Positions 1-20,469 of a DNA stretch of 64,000 bases are shown here, piece by piece (positions within the stretch are counted from its first letter, which is position 1; the number at the start of each line of letters is the position of its first letter). This stretch comes from Elysia chlorotica (taxonomy: Eukaryota; Mollusca; Gastropoda; Plakobranchidae). Location of the stretch: contig RQTK01000161.1 in NCBI GenBank assembly GCA_003991915.1, forward strand, positions 473,891 through 537,890, given 5' to 3'. A program made the translations under genes and the position numbers. The notes beneath the pieces were generated by a model, which was given only the letters and a program-made list of their open reading frames with translations, did no database searches and had not been told where the DNA came from.

Positions 1-1030
1 TAGCTATCAATTCATAAATTTACTTGGTATAATAAATAAATCCTGTGTAACATTTTAATTGCACCATTTATTTACAAATCCTATGACCTTTTAATCTGAA
101 TATCTGCTAATTCTTTTACTCTACAAATTATTTAATTATAATTAAAATTATCTATTTTAACATAACTCTGAAAAATTTATTCTGGTGCTTTTGTATATAC
201 CATCTGATTTCTACATGATTTAAATATTTACTTCATTGTATTGATTTTATAATACAATTTATTGCCTAGTTATTTATCATGATTCTTAATATTTATATAT
301 TATACTGCTTTTATTACACAAGCTATTAACTAGATTCTGTATTTATTAAATATATTTTATCAATTGCTTGTAAAAAATAATGTAAAGGGCTTTGAACAAC
401 ACTATGGGAAAGCTGTGAAATAAATGCACTTTATAATAAAATTTAAACCTGCACAAATAGCTTGGTTTTGTAAAATTATATACAAATTATTTTGACGCAA
501 AGTAAAAAATCATATATGGCATGTTTCCACTTCCGATATAACCTTTACCCTCACTGGCTATCATTCATATCTATTACACAGTTTGTTTATCAGTAAAAGT
601 TAAATATACATGTATAGTCAAACAAAGTTGTCTAAACTACAAATGTACAACTATGTTGTCAACATTCATAAGTGAGGAGGAAGAGAGAGAGAGAAAAAAG
701 ACAGAGGGAAAGAAGGGAGTAGAGAACAGACTGAGAAACTGAGAAGAGAGATAGGACTGTCTGTCTGTCTCTCTCTCTCTTTCTCTTGTCTTCCAAATAT
801 TTAGTTTTGGTTGCTTTTAGAAAACAAAAAGAAACCGATACAATTTATGGATGTAAGCTTTTAAGTTTTCATAGATTTCTACTTTATTATACATGTCTAC
901 TTTTAGTTTTAATAGTATTACTGCACCATTTTGTATATGATCTGTTATTTAGATGGTTTACAGCAGCAGTCTAACTTAGAAAACTGTGCGTCTTTTAAAC
1001 TTAAGTTGCTATGGGCCAGCCACCTCTTGA
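1..1030. other. AT-rich stretch without a recognisable gene
   Basis: No coding pattern, splice structure or repeat family was recognised here. The only structure is a purine-rich tract (about 676-755) running into a short CT tract (about 760-785). The small open frame near 786-974 shows no family signature. Confidence 0.5.
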
Positions 1031-1039
1031 AAAATGTAA

Positions 1040-2340
1040 GTGCCTGTCCTGAAGTGTGTTGACTGTGGGATGCCTTTGTCACCAGATGACATCAATTAAA
1101 TGGTGAAGGTATGTGGAACAAAATGAAGTTGATCGTTCCAAAGTTTAAATCAAACCTCCCTGGTCCAGACTGGATCAAGGGATTTTTATCTAGACACAAA
1201 GACTAGCTTTGCGAAAGAAACTGCCATAACATCAAAAGATCAAGAGCAGAAGTTGATCCTCAGCAGATTAACAGAAAACGTTGGCGGCCGGTGTTCCTCC
1301 TAAGAACATTTTGAACTATGATGAGACTTACTTATCAGATATGAACCTGCAGAAAAAGTGTGTTTTTAGAAGGGCTGTAAAATACACAGAGTGAGTAATC
1401 AATTTCTCCAAAGGTAACATTTCCATTATGTCCTCGGGGAGTGGGACAGCCTCAGGATAGCTCCTTCTCCCTTAAGTCATATACAAGGCAGAGCACATGT
1501 GGGATTCCTGGCGCTGGCTCACGATATGGAAGAAGCAAGAACAGGAGGATGGACAGCGCCAACATTTTAGAGTGATTTATGACCATCGCTGTGCCCTGGG
1601 CAAGGAAGAAGGAAGGTGTGAAGGCGCTGATTGGAGACAACTTGAGCTCACACATCAGCCATCAAGTTATAGAAAAATGTGAGGAGCTGAATATCGCCTA
1701 TATACTCTTGCCCCCAAATGCAGCAGACAAATTACAATCACTCGAAGTCAGTTACTTTGCTCTTTTAAAGAAACAATGGAGAAAGCTCCTGGACAACTAT
1801 AGCCAAAAGCATCCCTCTTCAACATCTCTGGACAAAAGTCTATTTCCCATGATGCTCAACAACCTCATAACGGCTCTCAACATTCGATCATCGTAGAACC
1901 TCGTCTCGGGCTTCAAACTAATCAAAGTATGTAGTATTGTTCCCTTGAATCCACAAGCTGCATTAAAAAGATTCCCTTGCCAACAAGCAGGTCAACAGGA
2001 AGTAGAGCAGGTGTCAGCAGCTGTTCTGGAATACCTACATAAATTTAAGTACTCACCATCTGGAACCAGTACGAGTGCGCAAGCACACGAAAGTGGCAGT
2101 TTCGCCTGGGAAATCTGGGTTTGGGTCACCCATGCACCATCATTCTCATCATCTGCATTTTTGTGTGTCCGAATTGAGGACACCTTTCCACCAAACCATG
2201 CAAGCAACGCTGCACTACATGGGGAATCATCAACAAGTTCAACATTTGCATCTCAAGAACTTGTCGAGGGCGCATCAACTTCAAGAGGATCAACAGATTA
2301 GCCAAACTTTCTGGATGACAGTGATGAGGATGATGGGTAA
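1040..2340 (+). pseudogene. pogo/Tigger-like (CENP-B/DDE_1) transposase remnant
   Basis: This is a decayed cut-and-paste DNA transposase. Read across frames in order, it shows an N-terminal stretch like DCGMPLSPDDI (about 1060-1100), a CENP-B-type helix-turn-helix with NLPGPDWIKGFLSRH (about 1155-1200) and KRSRAEVD, then the DDE domain. The first catalytic Asp lies in NYDET (about 1318) and the second in IGDNLSSHIS (about 1630-1660), followed by LLPPNA and LKKQWRKLL. The clean frame 1579-1896 carries the second half of the catalytic core. The C-terminus continues as LNPQAALKRFP (about 1948) and ends in an acidic tail FLDDSDEDDG before TAA at 2338-2340. Several stops and frame changes separate these blocks, so it cannot encode a working enzyme. 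Terminal inverted repeats were not located. The family call is firm; the exact subfamily is not. Confidence 0.85.
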
Positions 2341-2934
2341 AGACCCATAAAAAATTTGTTTGGATAAACTTGAAAATTGACATCTTGTGATTGAACAAAA
2401 CGTTTTGTTGTTTTTTTTCTTAATTTATGCTTTGGTCTTCAAGATGGTGTCAGTGTCAAGTATTATGTATATCATTCAGTGATGATGGTGACAAAAAGTG
2501 AAAAAGGAGGAAAAATTTTCGCAGTCCACCCAAAAAGCTATTTTTTGTAACATACACTGATACAGTTACCAATTTGTAACAAGTCAATTCGCATATATAT
2601 ACGTAAGCGGTGAAAAAGACATTTTAAATGAAAGACCAAAGTCTACAGTTTTCAAACCTACAACAGTTTTTATTCAAAAGATATATGAAATGCTGGCAAA
2701 CCCCTAAAAATACTACAGTTTCATGGGGAATGCCGGCTAAATACTGTGACTCCATCATTCCTTTGAGTTGTAGGATTATAATATTGTCTAAAGCTAGCTA
2801 TAGTTCTATTAATACACGTGTACTTATTCATTTTTAAGTTCTATTGCCTGAATAGTATTGCATATGCCCTGCGTATACTACCAGGATTGTATGTTCTTGG
2901 TTGACAATAATCGATGTTGGCCTGCTGGCATATT

Positions 2935-3660
2935 TTATTTGCACAATATCATACTTTTATTCCTTCGTTTAACTTTAGGGCCTACACTACCTTACTGGAG
3001 TTCAAATTTGATCATGCATATTTTCATCATGATGTTTTAGTATCAACAAGTCTGTGGTTGGTCAGAAAATATTGGCATGTGCGCATACACAGTGATTTTT
3101 TTGTGTATTTTTTTTCTCTGTGGCAAAGTCGCCTCTTTTTCAAATTTCTCAGTTTGGGAACAAAAATGGTCCAAAATCTGTAAAAACAATGTGTATAAAT
3201 CTGTTTTTACACGGAAACATTAAATATTTGGGTAGACCAATAAATATGACTTGTTTACTTTTGAAGTGAAGTGAAGTGAAGTTTCATATCAGTACATTAT
3301 TTGCACAATATCATACTTTTATTCCTTCGTTTAACTTTAGGGCCTACACTACCTTACTGGAGTTCAAATTTGATCATGCATATTTTCATCATGATGTTTT
3401 AGTATCAACAAGTCTGTGGTTGGTCAGAAAATATTGGCATGTGCGCATACACAGTGATTTTTTTGTGTATTTTTTTTCTCTGTGGCAAAGTCGCCTCTTT
3501 TTCAAATTTCTCAGTTTGGGAACAAAAATGGTCCATAATCTGTAAAAACAATGTGTATAAATCTGTTTTTACACGGAAACATTAAATATTTGGGTAGACC
3601 AATAAATATGACTTGTTTACTTTTGAAGTGAAGTGAAGTGAAGTTTCATATCAGTACATT
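2935..3660. repeat. Tandem duplication of a 362-bp unit (two copies)
   Basis: Units at 2935-3296 and 3297-3658 are direct, adjacent and differ at one position that I can see (ccaaaatc in the first, ccataatc in the second, near 3173 and 3535). Each unit ends with a GAAGT run (gaagtgaagtgaagt). The near-identity implies a very recent duplication or an assembly duplication. No coding function is apparent: the open frame found in each copy is the duplicated sequence itself. Confidence 0.93.
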
Positions 3661-4079
3661 TGAAAAGTTGTTTCATATCAGTACGTTTGATAAGTTGAAA
3701 ATGAGGCAAAGTCAACGGTATTTATCGAGTATAATCATGAAACTGTTTGGATTTTAAACTAATTGTTATGAATTTATAACCGTTAGAACAAATGAGAGAG
3801 GTGCTCTTTTCAGGGTTTTTGTCTCCTTTTTGTTATGTTTTTTCTCTGTTTTGATCTTTAGGTCTAGTCATGTGACCACTAGTTCCTGGACCTCTAGGTT
3901 TTGACGGAGTGTAGGAAAGGAGTCAGCCAAACTCACTTGGCCTTACCACAAGCGGACTTCAAAATTTAGATCTGTAGTTTCATAAGTTCACTCTTTTTAC
4001 AGTTTGTTTATTTTTTAAACTGATTTATGGAGTCTCAGTTGTGATGTAAATTTATTGATAGCCTGCTTGGCTCGAGTGG
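3661..4079. other. Intergenic stretch, nothing recognised
   Basis: No gene or repeat family recognised apart from a second short echo of the GTTTCATATCAGTAC word from the preceding tandem unit (about 3670-3685). Confidence 0.4.
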
Positions 4080-4327
4080 GGGAGCGCGGTGGCCCCAGAG
4101 TAGAAGATCGCCTTCCGACGCAAAAGGTACAGGTTTGAGCCCTGGCGATTTCACTCCCTACTGGTTGGTTCAGTGTCAGAGTAATGAGACAGGAGTCATG
4201 GCATCCCCGCCTTGTCTCGTGTGTGGCAGCACATAAAATTGTCAGACGTCAGTCTTGGGGCCCGTCACAATATAGCCTATATAGTGCTGATGTTGGTCGT
4301 TAAACCAACTCAACACCAACATATAGT
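4080..4327 (+). mobile_element. tRNA-derived SINE (family A), complete copy with target-site duplication
   Basis: The 5' head is tRNA-like: GGGGGAGCGCGGTGG followed by a B-box-like GGTTTGAGCCC-type segment (about 4131-4142). The body carries the diagnostic words TCGTGTGTGGCAGCAC and GTCAGACGTCAGTCTTGGGG, and the 3' end is CGTTAAACCAACTCAAC. The 9-bp direct repeat CTCGAGTGG flanks it at 4071-4079 and 4328-4336, as expected for LINE-mediated retrotransposition. It is the only family A copy in the window lying on the + strand. Confidence 0.88.
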
Positions 4328-4336
4328 CTCGAGTGG

Positions 4337-6290
4337 ACCCATATCCCAGCTCGGTTATGCCAACTAGATAGATCTATCCATGTGATTCTTTCGACTGGGT
4401 TTTTTGGCTGTTGTACATGTACTAATAAAAGTTTAAAAAATTGAAGCTGCATCGTGGTTCCTTCCTCAGCCTCAACACGGACAGAACATTTTGTTACATC
4501 TTAAGATTTCAAATTCACAGAGACATTTTTTTCATTCAAAAACCACACTAGGTCTATATTATGAAGACCTAGGAATAGGTTTTATATAGAGGAGGGAAAA
4601 GATATTATGCTGATGAAGAAAGCCTAAATATGCAATTCGGAAAAAGATTAGGTGAAAGCAATTTTTTACCTTTCTGTCAGCTTGAAACCATCATCATCAA
4701 TAGCAGGTACTAGTGAGAATGGATTGATTTTCTTATACTCCTCGCCAAAATGCTCACCTAAAATTAAAGAAAATCATGAAAAGGAGGGGGGGGTTCAAAT
4801 TATGTTGGGTTGTTGTTTTTTTTTAAGTAATTCTCTTGGTTTTGCTTAAAAATATTATACTGTTTAAATATTTTAACTTTAAACATATAAATGATTTCCT
4901 TGTATCATTACTATTTTATAGACAATACATCATTCTGAATACTGTCTGTCAGTCTGTCTGCCTTTGTTTCCCTGTCTGTCTCCATGTTTCTCTCTATCTC
5001 CCTGTTCATCAGCCTTTCTCTGTTCCCAGCTTTATTTTCTTTTTAATATCTCACGTCCCCCTCTTCTCTCTCTTCCCTCCCTCTCTGAGAGGGGTGTTGT
5101 TGCCATGAAATAGGGAGGAGTGTGGTTAGATTAGGTTGTGAGTTGGTTGTTTGCCTAGGTGCCTTAGCTTAGGGAAGTGTAATCTCAGTGAGTTGAGTTG
5201 TGAGTGAAACTGAAGGGCTGTAGATCTAGTCAGTCTTGGAGTGTCTTTTATCTTTAGTATATGTGCCATCTACCTTGGGATAAGGGATTTGCTGTGGCTG
5301 TTCATGGAGTATTCTAGATTTTGCTTTTTCAACGGCGGCTACTTCTTGTTTTTTCGGCTCCTATAATACCAATTCCAAGATTCTGCATAGCCACTCGACT
5401 GTCCCTGTACTTTTTTGCGATTTGAAGTACCGGTTATGAAATCTCAAAATTAAACAAATTTGCCACAAAATGGCTACACGTTTGGCAAAAAAGGGTTAAT
5501 CATGTCCTCACATACAGTATGTAACAACCTGATAAATCAACCCTTTACTTACATTGGGGGGTCTTTGTGAACTCATGGGTTTCTTCTGTTTGTTTAGAAA
5601 TTCATGTGGACCTATTAATTATCTTGGTCTTCCACAGAAATCCATTTTTACAAAAGGCGAAATTCTATAAACGCCATGATATGCTTATTATAAATTATGG
5701 AATTGACGGTGGTGGTGGTGGTTATGATCATGATAACAATGATAATGAGCAGATGACTCAGATGATGACAATGACGAGACAACGTGATGATGATCATGGT
5801 GGGTTTTGGTGGTGGCGGTTGAAAAATAAAAACAACGATATTACTATTATTTTTTTATTATTACTATTAGTATTATTATATTATTATTATTATTATAACT
5901 GAGACAGCTGTCACAACCAATAGTTTCATCACCATGCAATTTAAACCTAAGGCTGCCTAATGGCTTTTTTCCGGTAACTGGACAAATAGCCACTTCCTTT
6001 CATTTAAATTAACTGTGGTGAATTTGACACCCTAGTTACAGGAGAGAGTCCTATCAAAGTTAAACATCAGGAATACTAAAGAAAGTTAATGGGTTAACCA
6101 AGAGGGTTAGAGAGAGGAAGACAGAGAGACAGGGGGGAATAGACACAAGCAGAGAGAGAGAAAGAAAACTAAATGAGAACCAAAAAAAGAAGGTTGAGTG
6201 AAAGTCAATGAAGTGGGAAGAAAAAAAACCAAGGATATAAAGAGAGCAAGTTATGTAGAAGTCAACCCAGAGCCAGACAGAGAAAGGGAA
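4337..6290. other. Intergenic stretch with minor low-complexity tracts
   Basis: No gene recognised. It holds a CTGTCTGTCTCC-type pyrimidine region (about 4945-5095) and GGT/GAT/ATT trinucleotide clusters (about 5708-5900). Open frames in these tracts are products of composition. Confidence 0.4.
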
Positions 6291-6291
6291 A

Positions 6292-8428
<2,137 letters not shown>

Positions 8429-8925
8429 CCCTACTCGTCTATTTTTTCAAAAAGTTTTAGTTACTTCTGTCAAGTAATTTAGCTTTTGAAAATTCTTGTT
8501 GCTTTTTAGCTTTTCGAGCCGTTCATCGATAATTGATTTATGGCCACTATTATTCGTAATAGTAATAATGTGAGCGGCTCTCTGTATTATTTGTAATACT
8601 GGTCTGAATAACGAAACGTTATTTACATCAAATCTCTGAATAGTATTCGTGCATGTCCGTATTCGCAATCTTTTGTAAACATGTTCACCAAGTTATAAGT
8701 TTGAAATCCAATGTTTTACTGTATAAAAAGCGCTTTATAATTTTTTAAGGGAAGAAGGATTGAAAAGGAATGAAGGATAAACATATATAGAGAAAGAAAA
8801 TAAAAAGAGTATAGTGATAAGGGGCTTCGCATATATGGAGAATGTTTTGTGACTTTTAATTAGATCTATGGTAGGCCTATATGCACAGTGTTAGTGTGAC
8901 AATGATAAACAACCCCGTAGTAGTG

Positions 8926-9365
<440 letters not shown>

Positions 9366-9476
9366 CAACTCTTTCTCACTAACCCCAATTTTAATTATCC
9401 CTCCCTCTTCCCTAATCCCACCCAACAGGTTCCAAACTCACATGATCACTCTCATTCACACCACAAATCTTCCTCT

Positions 9477-9617
9477 TCAGGTTGACAATATTTTGGGGGA
9501 GCAGACAAATGCCCTGGCTGTCGTTTTAATGATTTTGAGGGAACATTCAGCCAGGGCTTGTACAGTCTTGTTCAGTTCAAGTTTTCTGTTCTCGGGATAC
9601 ACTCCTGCCGTCTGATT
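9477..9617 (-). CDS. Candidate terminal exon of an unidentified gene
   Basis: On the - strand a pyrimidine-rich acceptor (ctttctttcag) is followed by 46 sense codons and a TGA at 9477-9479. The peptide contains VYPENRKLELNKTVQALAE and later KIIKTTARAFVC. Its composition (amphipathic, mixed charge, no low-complexity bias) is more protein-like than the surrounding sequence. I do not recognise the family. It could be the last exon of the same - strand gene as the blocks at 11972-12233, but no linking evidence is visible. A chance frame or an old pseudogene remains possible. Confidence 0.27.
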   Translation of the reverse strand, partial: NQTAGVYPENRKLELNKTVQALAECSLKIIKTTARAFVCSPKILST

Positions 9618-9955
9618 CTGAAAGAAAGTTAATATGACTCAGTCACTAAAAAAAAGTGTACGCGCCATTGTAAAACTAAAATTTCCTACCATGGGAACCT
9701 AAAGGACGCTATATATTTTTTTCTCGTTCATATTGATAAAAAGTCTTTTCTACAGTTCATTATTATCTTTACACAAATAAGAAAACGTCTCAAAATAAAC
9801 GCCTGTGAACAGAGGTGTGCAAATTATAGCAATTTTGTTTTTAACGGATTGCTTTAATGTTTTATAAGTAAATAAGCATGTTTTTTTATGAATAAACACC
9901 GAAAATCTTTTTTTTTTACATTAGTAGATTTAAGCATTGTTTTATGGCCTTTACA

Positions 9956-10608
9956 CAGTTGCGTCTACAAGCATACATAGCTCATTTAAAAACGCATACA
10001 AATACAATGTTTGACCGCAAGAAATATCAAATTAATAGTGTGTTAGACTGAATTTATTCCACAATGCAAACATACAAAGCATTATTTGTTTTTGCATCAC
10101 TTGCTGGGCAGTTGTTGCTGTTGTTGAGTTTATTTTCCAACACCAGCACTTTATAGGCTATATTGTAGACGGGCCCAGAGACTAATCGTTATTTTATGGC
10201 CTTTACACTTTTTAAAAACTCAGAAAAGTCTTATTCCGTTTTACAATGATATAATCATAATAAAATGAGAGGTGTGAAAAGAGACTGCATATAGGGCCTA
10301 CTAAGTTGTTTTTTTTTTTTATTTGTTTTTTATTATTTTTTTTTCTTATTAGGAATGAACAATATCAACAAAAGTGAGCAGTTGCCTCTACAAGTATACA
10401 TAGTTCATTTAAAAACGCATACAAATAGAATGTTTGACTGCAAGAAATATGAAATAGTGTGTTAGACTGAATTTATTCCACAATGCAAACATACAAAGCA
10501 TTATTTGTTTTTGCATCACTTGCTGGGCAGTTGTTGCTGTTGTTGAGTTGGTTTAACGTCCAACATCAGCACTTTATAGGCTATATTGTAGACGGGCCCA
10601 GAGACTAA
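9956..10608. repeat. Older direct duplication (9956-10185 and 10379-10608)
   Basis: Two 230-bp segments share most of their sequence (for example CATTTAAAAACGCATACAAA and TTTTTGCATCACTTGCTGGG) but differ by scattered substitutions and short indels, so the event is clearly older than the other duplications in the window. Both end in the start of a - strand SINE (…GGGCCCAGAGACTAA). The left copy has only that piece, while the right copy continues into the whole SINE, so the SINE was already present when the duplication happened. The word TTTTATGGCCTTTACAC occurs at about 9940 and again at about 10193. Confidence 0.85.
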
Positions 10609-10786
10609 CGTCTGACAATTTTAGGTGGTGCCACACACGAGACAGGGCGGGGATGCCATGACTCCTGTCTCAGTCGTTCACATTATGCTGACACCAACCC
10701 AACCAGTAGGGAGCACAATCGCCAGGGCTCGAATCCAGACCTTTTGCGTCGGAAGCCAGTGTTCTACCCCAGGACCACCGCGCCCC
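10528..10786 (-). mobile_element. tRNA-derived SINE (family A), complete copy with target-site duplication
   Basis: Read on -, the tRNA-like head (GGGGGCGCGGTGGTCCTGG, then a B box in the GGATTCGAGCCC form) is at the right end and the tail (CGTTAAACCAACTCAAC) at the left. The 11-bp repeat CACTTGCTGGG flanks it at 10517-10527 and 10787-10797. The internal frame crossing 10625-10822 is SINE sequence, not a gene. Confidence 0.9.
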
Positions 10787-10797
10787 CACTTGCTGGG

Positions 10798-11970
10798 GAG
10801 GCTCAGCTCCTGCGAAAGGTAGGACTAGAATTATTGATAGCTTAATCAAAAGGGCAGGTAAAATAATTAAACTGAATCATTTCATTGATCTTTATAAAAC
10901 TTCACTGGTGAGAAAAAATGTTTATATTAAACCAGAGAGATCAACCATACGCTGAACCAGGAGTTTTAGTTTCCACATGTGGGTGTCGCATGATTCACAT
11001 TATAGACTCTTAGAGCTAGAATAACTCATTTGTACGAGCAGGCTCATGGCACCTGAGGCTTTCAACTTAGAACAAGTATAAGTGGACGTGTAGCTGTGAG
11101 TATGTGTGTGTGTAGAGAGGAAAAAAGAAGGAAGTTAGGTAAAAGAAAAGGTTCTTTTTTCCAATGACGTACATGTGTTTAAGAATTTCCAGGTTAAACT
11201 AAATATTCGATACTACAATGCTTATGAATGTATAGAGTCGTTAGTCATCATTAATGTAATGTTCTCTATTTTTCAAACATCTGTATCGATTTTGTGTAAA
11301 CATGTTTAGATTATTATAATAATGTGTCTGTGTAAAAAAAAAATTGTCCAAATCAAATTTCCCTTAAAGGGACAAAATAATAAAGATTTATCATATCTTT
11401 TTTTAATTATGGAAATGCATTTGCGTTATGCTGTGATATCTGACATTTGTTAAAAAGGAATTTATGTTATTATCATCTAAAATTTGAGAACTTTTGAGAC
11501 CTGAAACATTTAACTCGTGTTACTCTGCATTGAAGAAATTAAATGTTTGTGCCACACACTTCTTTCGTGGTTTTCAAATAAATATCTGTCCTTCAGTACA
11601 AGAGGTTAGTGGCAGAATAGAGGGCAGTGAAATTGAAATTCTTTATTCAGTATAAAGGCGAGGACTTCATCAATCACCATGTCATAGATTTTATACAAAT
11701 AACATATATTTTAGATGCATAACTTACACATAAAGGGATTTCTTTATAAATGTACATACATTTTCTTAGGCAGCTAGGATTTTTTTTTAATTAAGCAAAA
11801 CAAATATCTTCTCAATACATGGTTATCCTTGGAACTGGAACATAGTAGGTAATTACATAGATTTTAAAGCTTGACTGTGGAACAAAAATGGATTTCATCA
11901 TCGGCTGAATTGGATGTGCATCTGAAACAAATATTTAGTATATTTAGTTTCAAATAAATTAATTCTACAC
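10798..11970. other. Intergenic stretch, nothing recognised
   Basis: AT-rich sequence with a poly-A/T-rich segment at about 11335-11405; no coding block or repeat family recognised. Confidence 0.4.
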
Positions 11971-11971
11971 A

Positions 11972-12233
11972 TATTGTTATTGGCTGGCAAACGTCGGGTT
12001 CTACTCCAAGCAGTGTAGCAAGTCTCCCCATTCTCCGAGAGGTAAAAGCATCAATATCGCTAGCAATGTACAAATTGTCATGGTACCCTAGATAAAAAGA
12101 AAATAAAAAAAAACTCAAATGTTTTACTAATGTCAAAATTCATTTCTTGCAGACTGACTGATATCATTCTTTGTTTAAGCTCACTTAGAAATAAGATTTC
12201 ATCGCTTTTATACCGTCTGTGCATACCATAACC
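11972..12233 (-). CDS. Candidate two-exon coding fragment of unknown function
   Basis: On - the stretch 12233-12128 reads GYGMHRRYKSDEILFLSELK and onward in one frame. After a putative 40-bp intron (12127-12088, gtaaaa…tttttatctag) it continues in phase at 12087 as YHDNLYIASDIDAF then RRMGRLATLLGVEPDVC. Acceptor ttttcag at 12234-12240 would open the first block, and the phases agree (106 nt, then a split Arg codon). The predicted intron is unusually short for a mollusc, which argues for caution. I cannot name the family, and the downstream boundary near 11972 is a guess. It is placed divergently from the GST gene. Confidence 0.3.
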
Positions 12234-12499
12234 CTGAAAACCCAGTTCGAACGAGTCAATGTTGATACCTGATGCCCAGTTATATTTTCGTCTTTGCTCT
12301 GCGTGTCTGTACTTTTGCATACATTTTTTGGGTACTTGTTATCGGAGATTTTTTAAAAGCTTGCACCAATGTTTGACGGCTTTATGTATTTTTTTACCCC
12401 ACAACGCGTATTATTGTCAATATAACAAATCTCAGGAGTTTTCGCTATCACTGAATTTTTTTTTTATTGGATCTGCACATGTTCAAGACAATAATCATA

Positions 12500-12501
<2 letters not shown>

Positions 12502-12568
<67 letters not shown>
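12502..12568. repeat. (CT)n microsatellite
   Basis: Pure CT array, followed by CT-rich sequence, an ATCT cluster (about 12590-12620) and a GT tract (12644-12660). Confidence 0.95.
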
Positions 12569-12571
<3 letters not shown>

Positions 12572-12719
12572 CTCTCTCTTTCTCTTCATCTATCATCTAT
12601 CTATATATCTATCTATCTACTATTTACTATATAATATAGGTATGTGTGTGTGTGTGTGTTTGTCTATCTGTGTGTGTCCCATTTTTTCTCAATTCCTCTA
12701 CCTTACTCTCTCTCTCTTT

Positions 12720-13308
12720 CTCTCTCTTACTCCCAATTTGCCAATTTTCTCTTGTATTTCTGTCTAGGCCCCTACATTGTCACCACCATGAAATCGATAT
12801 TAACCAACATATCACCTAAATCAATAAGTTTATAGAATTTGGATGGTAATCGCGCGATCTTGATTATTTCGTTTTTTATAATTGTGATCTATAATAACTT
12901 GCAATATACAAACAGTTATTGTGTAGTGACAATGCAACCTCACTGGAGCAAACCGTACAAACCAGCAAGTAAGCACATGTTACATAGGCTAATTTTCTAT
13001 TTTAAAAGGCTGTTCACGTGTAAACCTAGTTAAATTATAGGTCTACACCACAGATTTCTGTTAATAGATATTAATAGAAATATGTGGCGTACACATAATT
13101 TGCCCATGTCATCATTTAAATTCTTGTCTCGTGTACCTGATAAACAAAGTCTGTGTCCTTAGTTCTGGGTTTGTCTTTAGGAAGTGGCTATTTGTTCGGT
13201 AAAAAATAGCCACTTTCTTGTTTTTATCTTCTTGCCACTGACATTATACTATTGTGCAATTCACTGTACTGCGAGCACTATACAAAACGGTCAGCGTCAT
13301 GTGGCCTC
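12720..13308. other. Upstream region of the GST gene, nothing recognised
   Basis: No gene or repeat family recognised. It adjoins the left end of the 555-bp duplicated block. Confidence 0.4.
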
Positions 13309-13768
13309 GCGGTAGGCCCTTGGGGTGTGGTAACTACCGACTTAGGGGCACTGGTGGGCTGAAAATCGATATATGTATGTAATCAGACCCTCTACTTGTC
13401 GTTCAGAACACTGTCGGCTGAGTCATGTCCTTGACGGCTATGGCATTTAGGTGTTCCTGTTCAAATCATTACTTTGTCCTTGAAACGCTTTAGCGTTTGT
13501 CCATGGTGACTTGCATAAAACAGCCATGCATGGACTTGGGTTAATCTTGTGTGATCAGTCAGCCTTGCCATTTGACCCTGCTAGATGACCAAGCAAAAGC
13601 TCAGTCCAAGCCAGAACAGTGTCCTATTTAGCACTGCTTTTATCACTGTGGCGACTACAAGCGTTAAACATTCTTGAGTTTTAGGCATTTTTCATCTAGC
13701 TCGACACCGGCTGTGCCTGTTGCAGATTGGTTATTTACTTATAAATTTATCTATTTAAACCTAGAGTC

Positions 13769-19460
<5,692 letters not shown>

Positions 19461-19875
19461 AATCTCCTACTATGTCTAGTCTCATGCTTCTGTTTATAAC
19501 CATGAAGTATTTTTGTAAAATTAGACACATTATTATTTTTTCGATTGCCGATTAAATTTGTTAAAGTGCATGGCACTGCAGCCACTGCTGACATTGGATC
19601 TTCTTTATTGCTTTACTAGTTTGTTTAAAAACATTCATCCTACCCTTGCATTGATAATATTATAATTGTAATCTTGACTTGATACATAATTATTCATGTA
19701 GTGTAGTGCAATCATTTGGTTACCAGTTTAATGTAGTCTATAACGTTGTCTTATGTATTAAATAAGGAGGTAAGCTACGTGTACTAAAAATAATTATATC
19801 TAATGCATATTTGTTTGTAATTGTATCTAATGCATATTTGTTTTGTTTTCAATAAAGTTAAAGTTGTATAAAAAG
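19461..19875 (+). other. 3' UTR of the GST gene
   Basis: About 400 nt from the stop to just past AATAAA at 19851-19856. A 16-nt word TAATGCATATTTGTTT occurs twice shortly before the signal. The exact cleavage site is not visible. Confidence 0.6.
19851..19856 (+). promoter_or_regulatory. Polyadenylation signal AATAAA of the GST gene
   Basis: Canonical hexamer about 390 nt after the stop codon, followed by a GT/T-rich stretch. Confidence 0.65.
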
Positions 19876-20357
19876 AGGTATGTTTTACATTAATTTGTTT
19901 ATTGTGGTTCTATTAATTATATATTTACAAATCATTGTTACTTGAAGAATGATCATTCTCTGTAAGACAAAAATTTCATAAACAAAAGTACATTGTGCAT
20001 ATGAACATAAAAAAATGCAAGGAAACGTGGGACATATACTGCATTTTACTTTATTTTCCAGATTTATGTAAACAAATGTGTGAAAAACATGTTTAGCCAT
20101 AGATAATCATTCGAAAAAAAATCAGCAAAATAGCTGTTTCGTCATATGCCCATTTCGAGCCTCAGAAAATTGAAAGTAAGTTTTGTGAAAACAAAATTAA
20201 AACAAATTCCTCTCGTTGTAATTAGTGTAAAGATCATTTAAAGCCATTCGTTAGCTATGAAAATAATAAATACTTTGTCTTGGATTTCAAAAGACAATTA
20301 CCATGGCATATAATTACACATACATATATTTAAAATCAAATCAAGACTAAGAGTATG

Positions 20358-20468
20358 TTGTTGAGTTGGTTAAAGTCACATCGACACTATATAGGCTATA
20401 TTGTGGACGGGCCCCAAGACTGACGTCTGACAATTCTATGTGTTGCCACACACAAGACAGGGCAAGAT
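20358..20468 (-). mobile_element. SINE family A, truncated copy
   Basis: It carries the tail (GTTGAGTTGGTTAAAGTC) and the GGGCCCCAAGACTGACGTCTG body segment but breaks off after CACACACAAGACAGGGC. The tRNA-like head is missing. Confidence 0.8.
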
Positions 20469-20469
20469 A

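Noticed and set aside
10625..10822. A 65-codon frame, and a similar one at 57992-58291
   Set aside because: Both lie inside SINE family A copies and share the same SINE-derived sequence.
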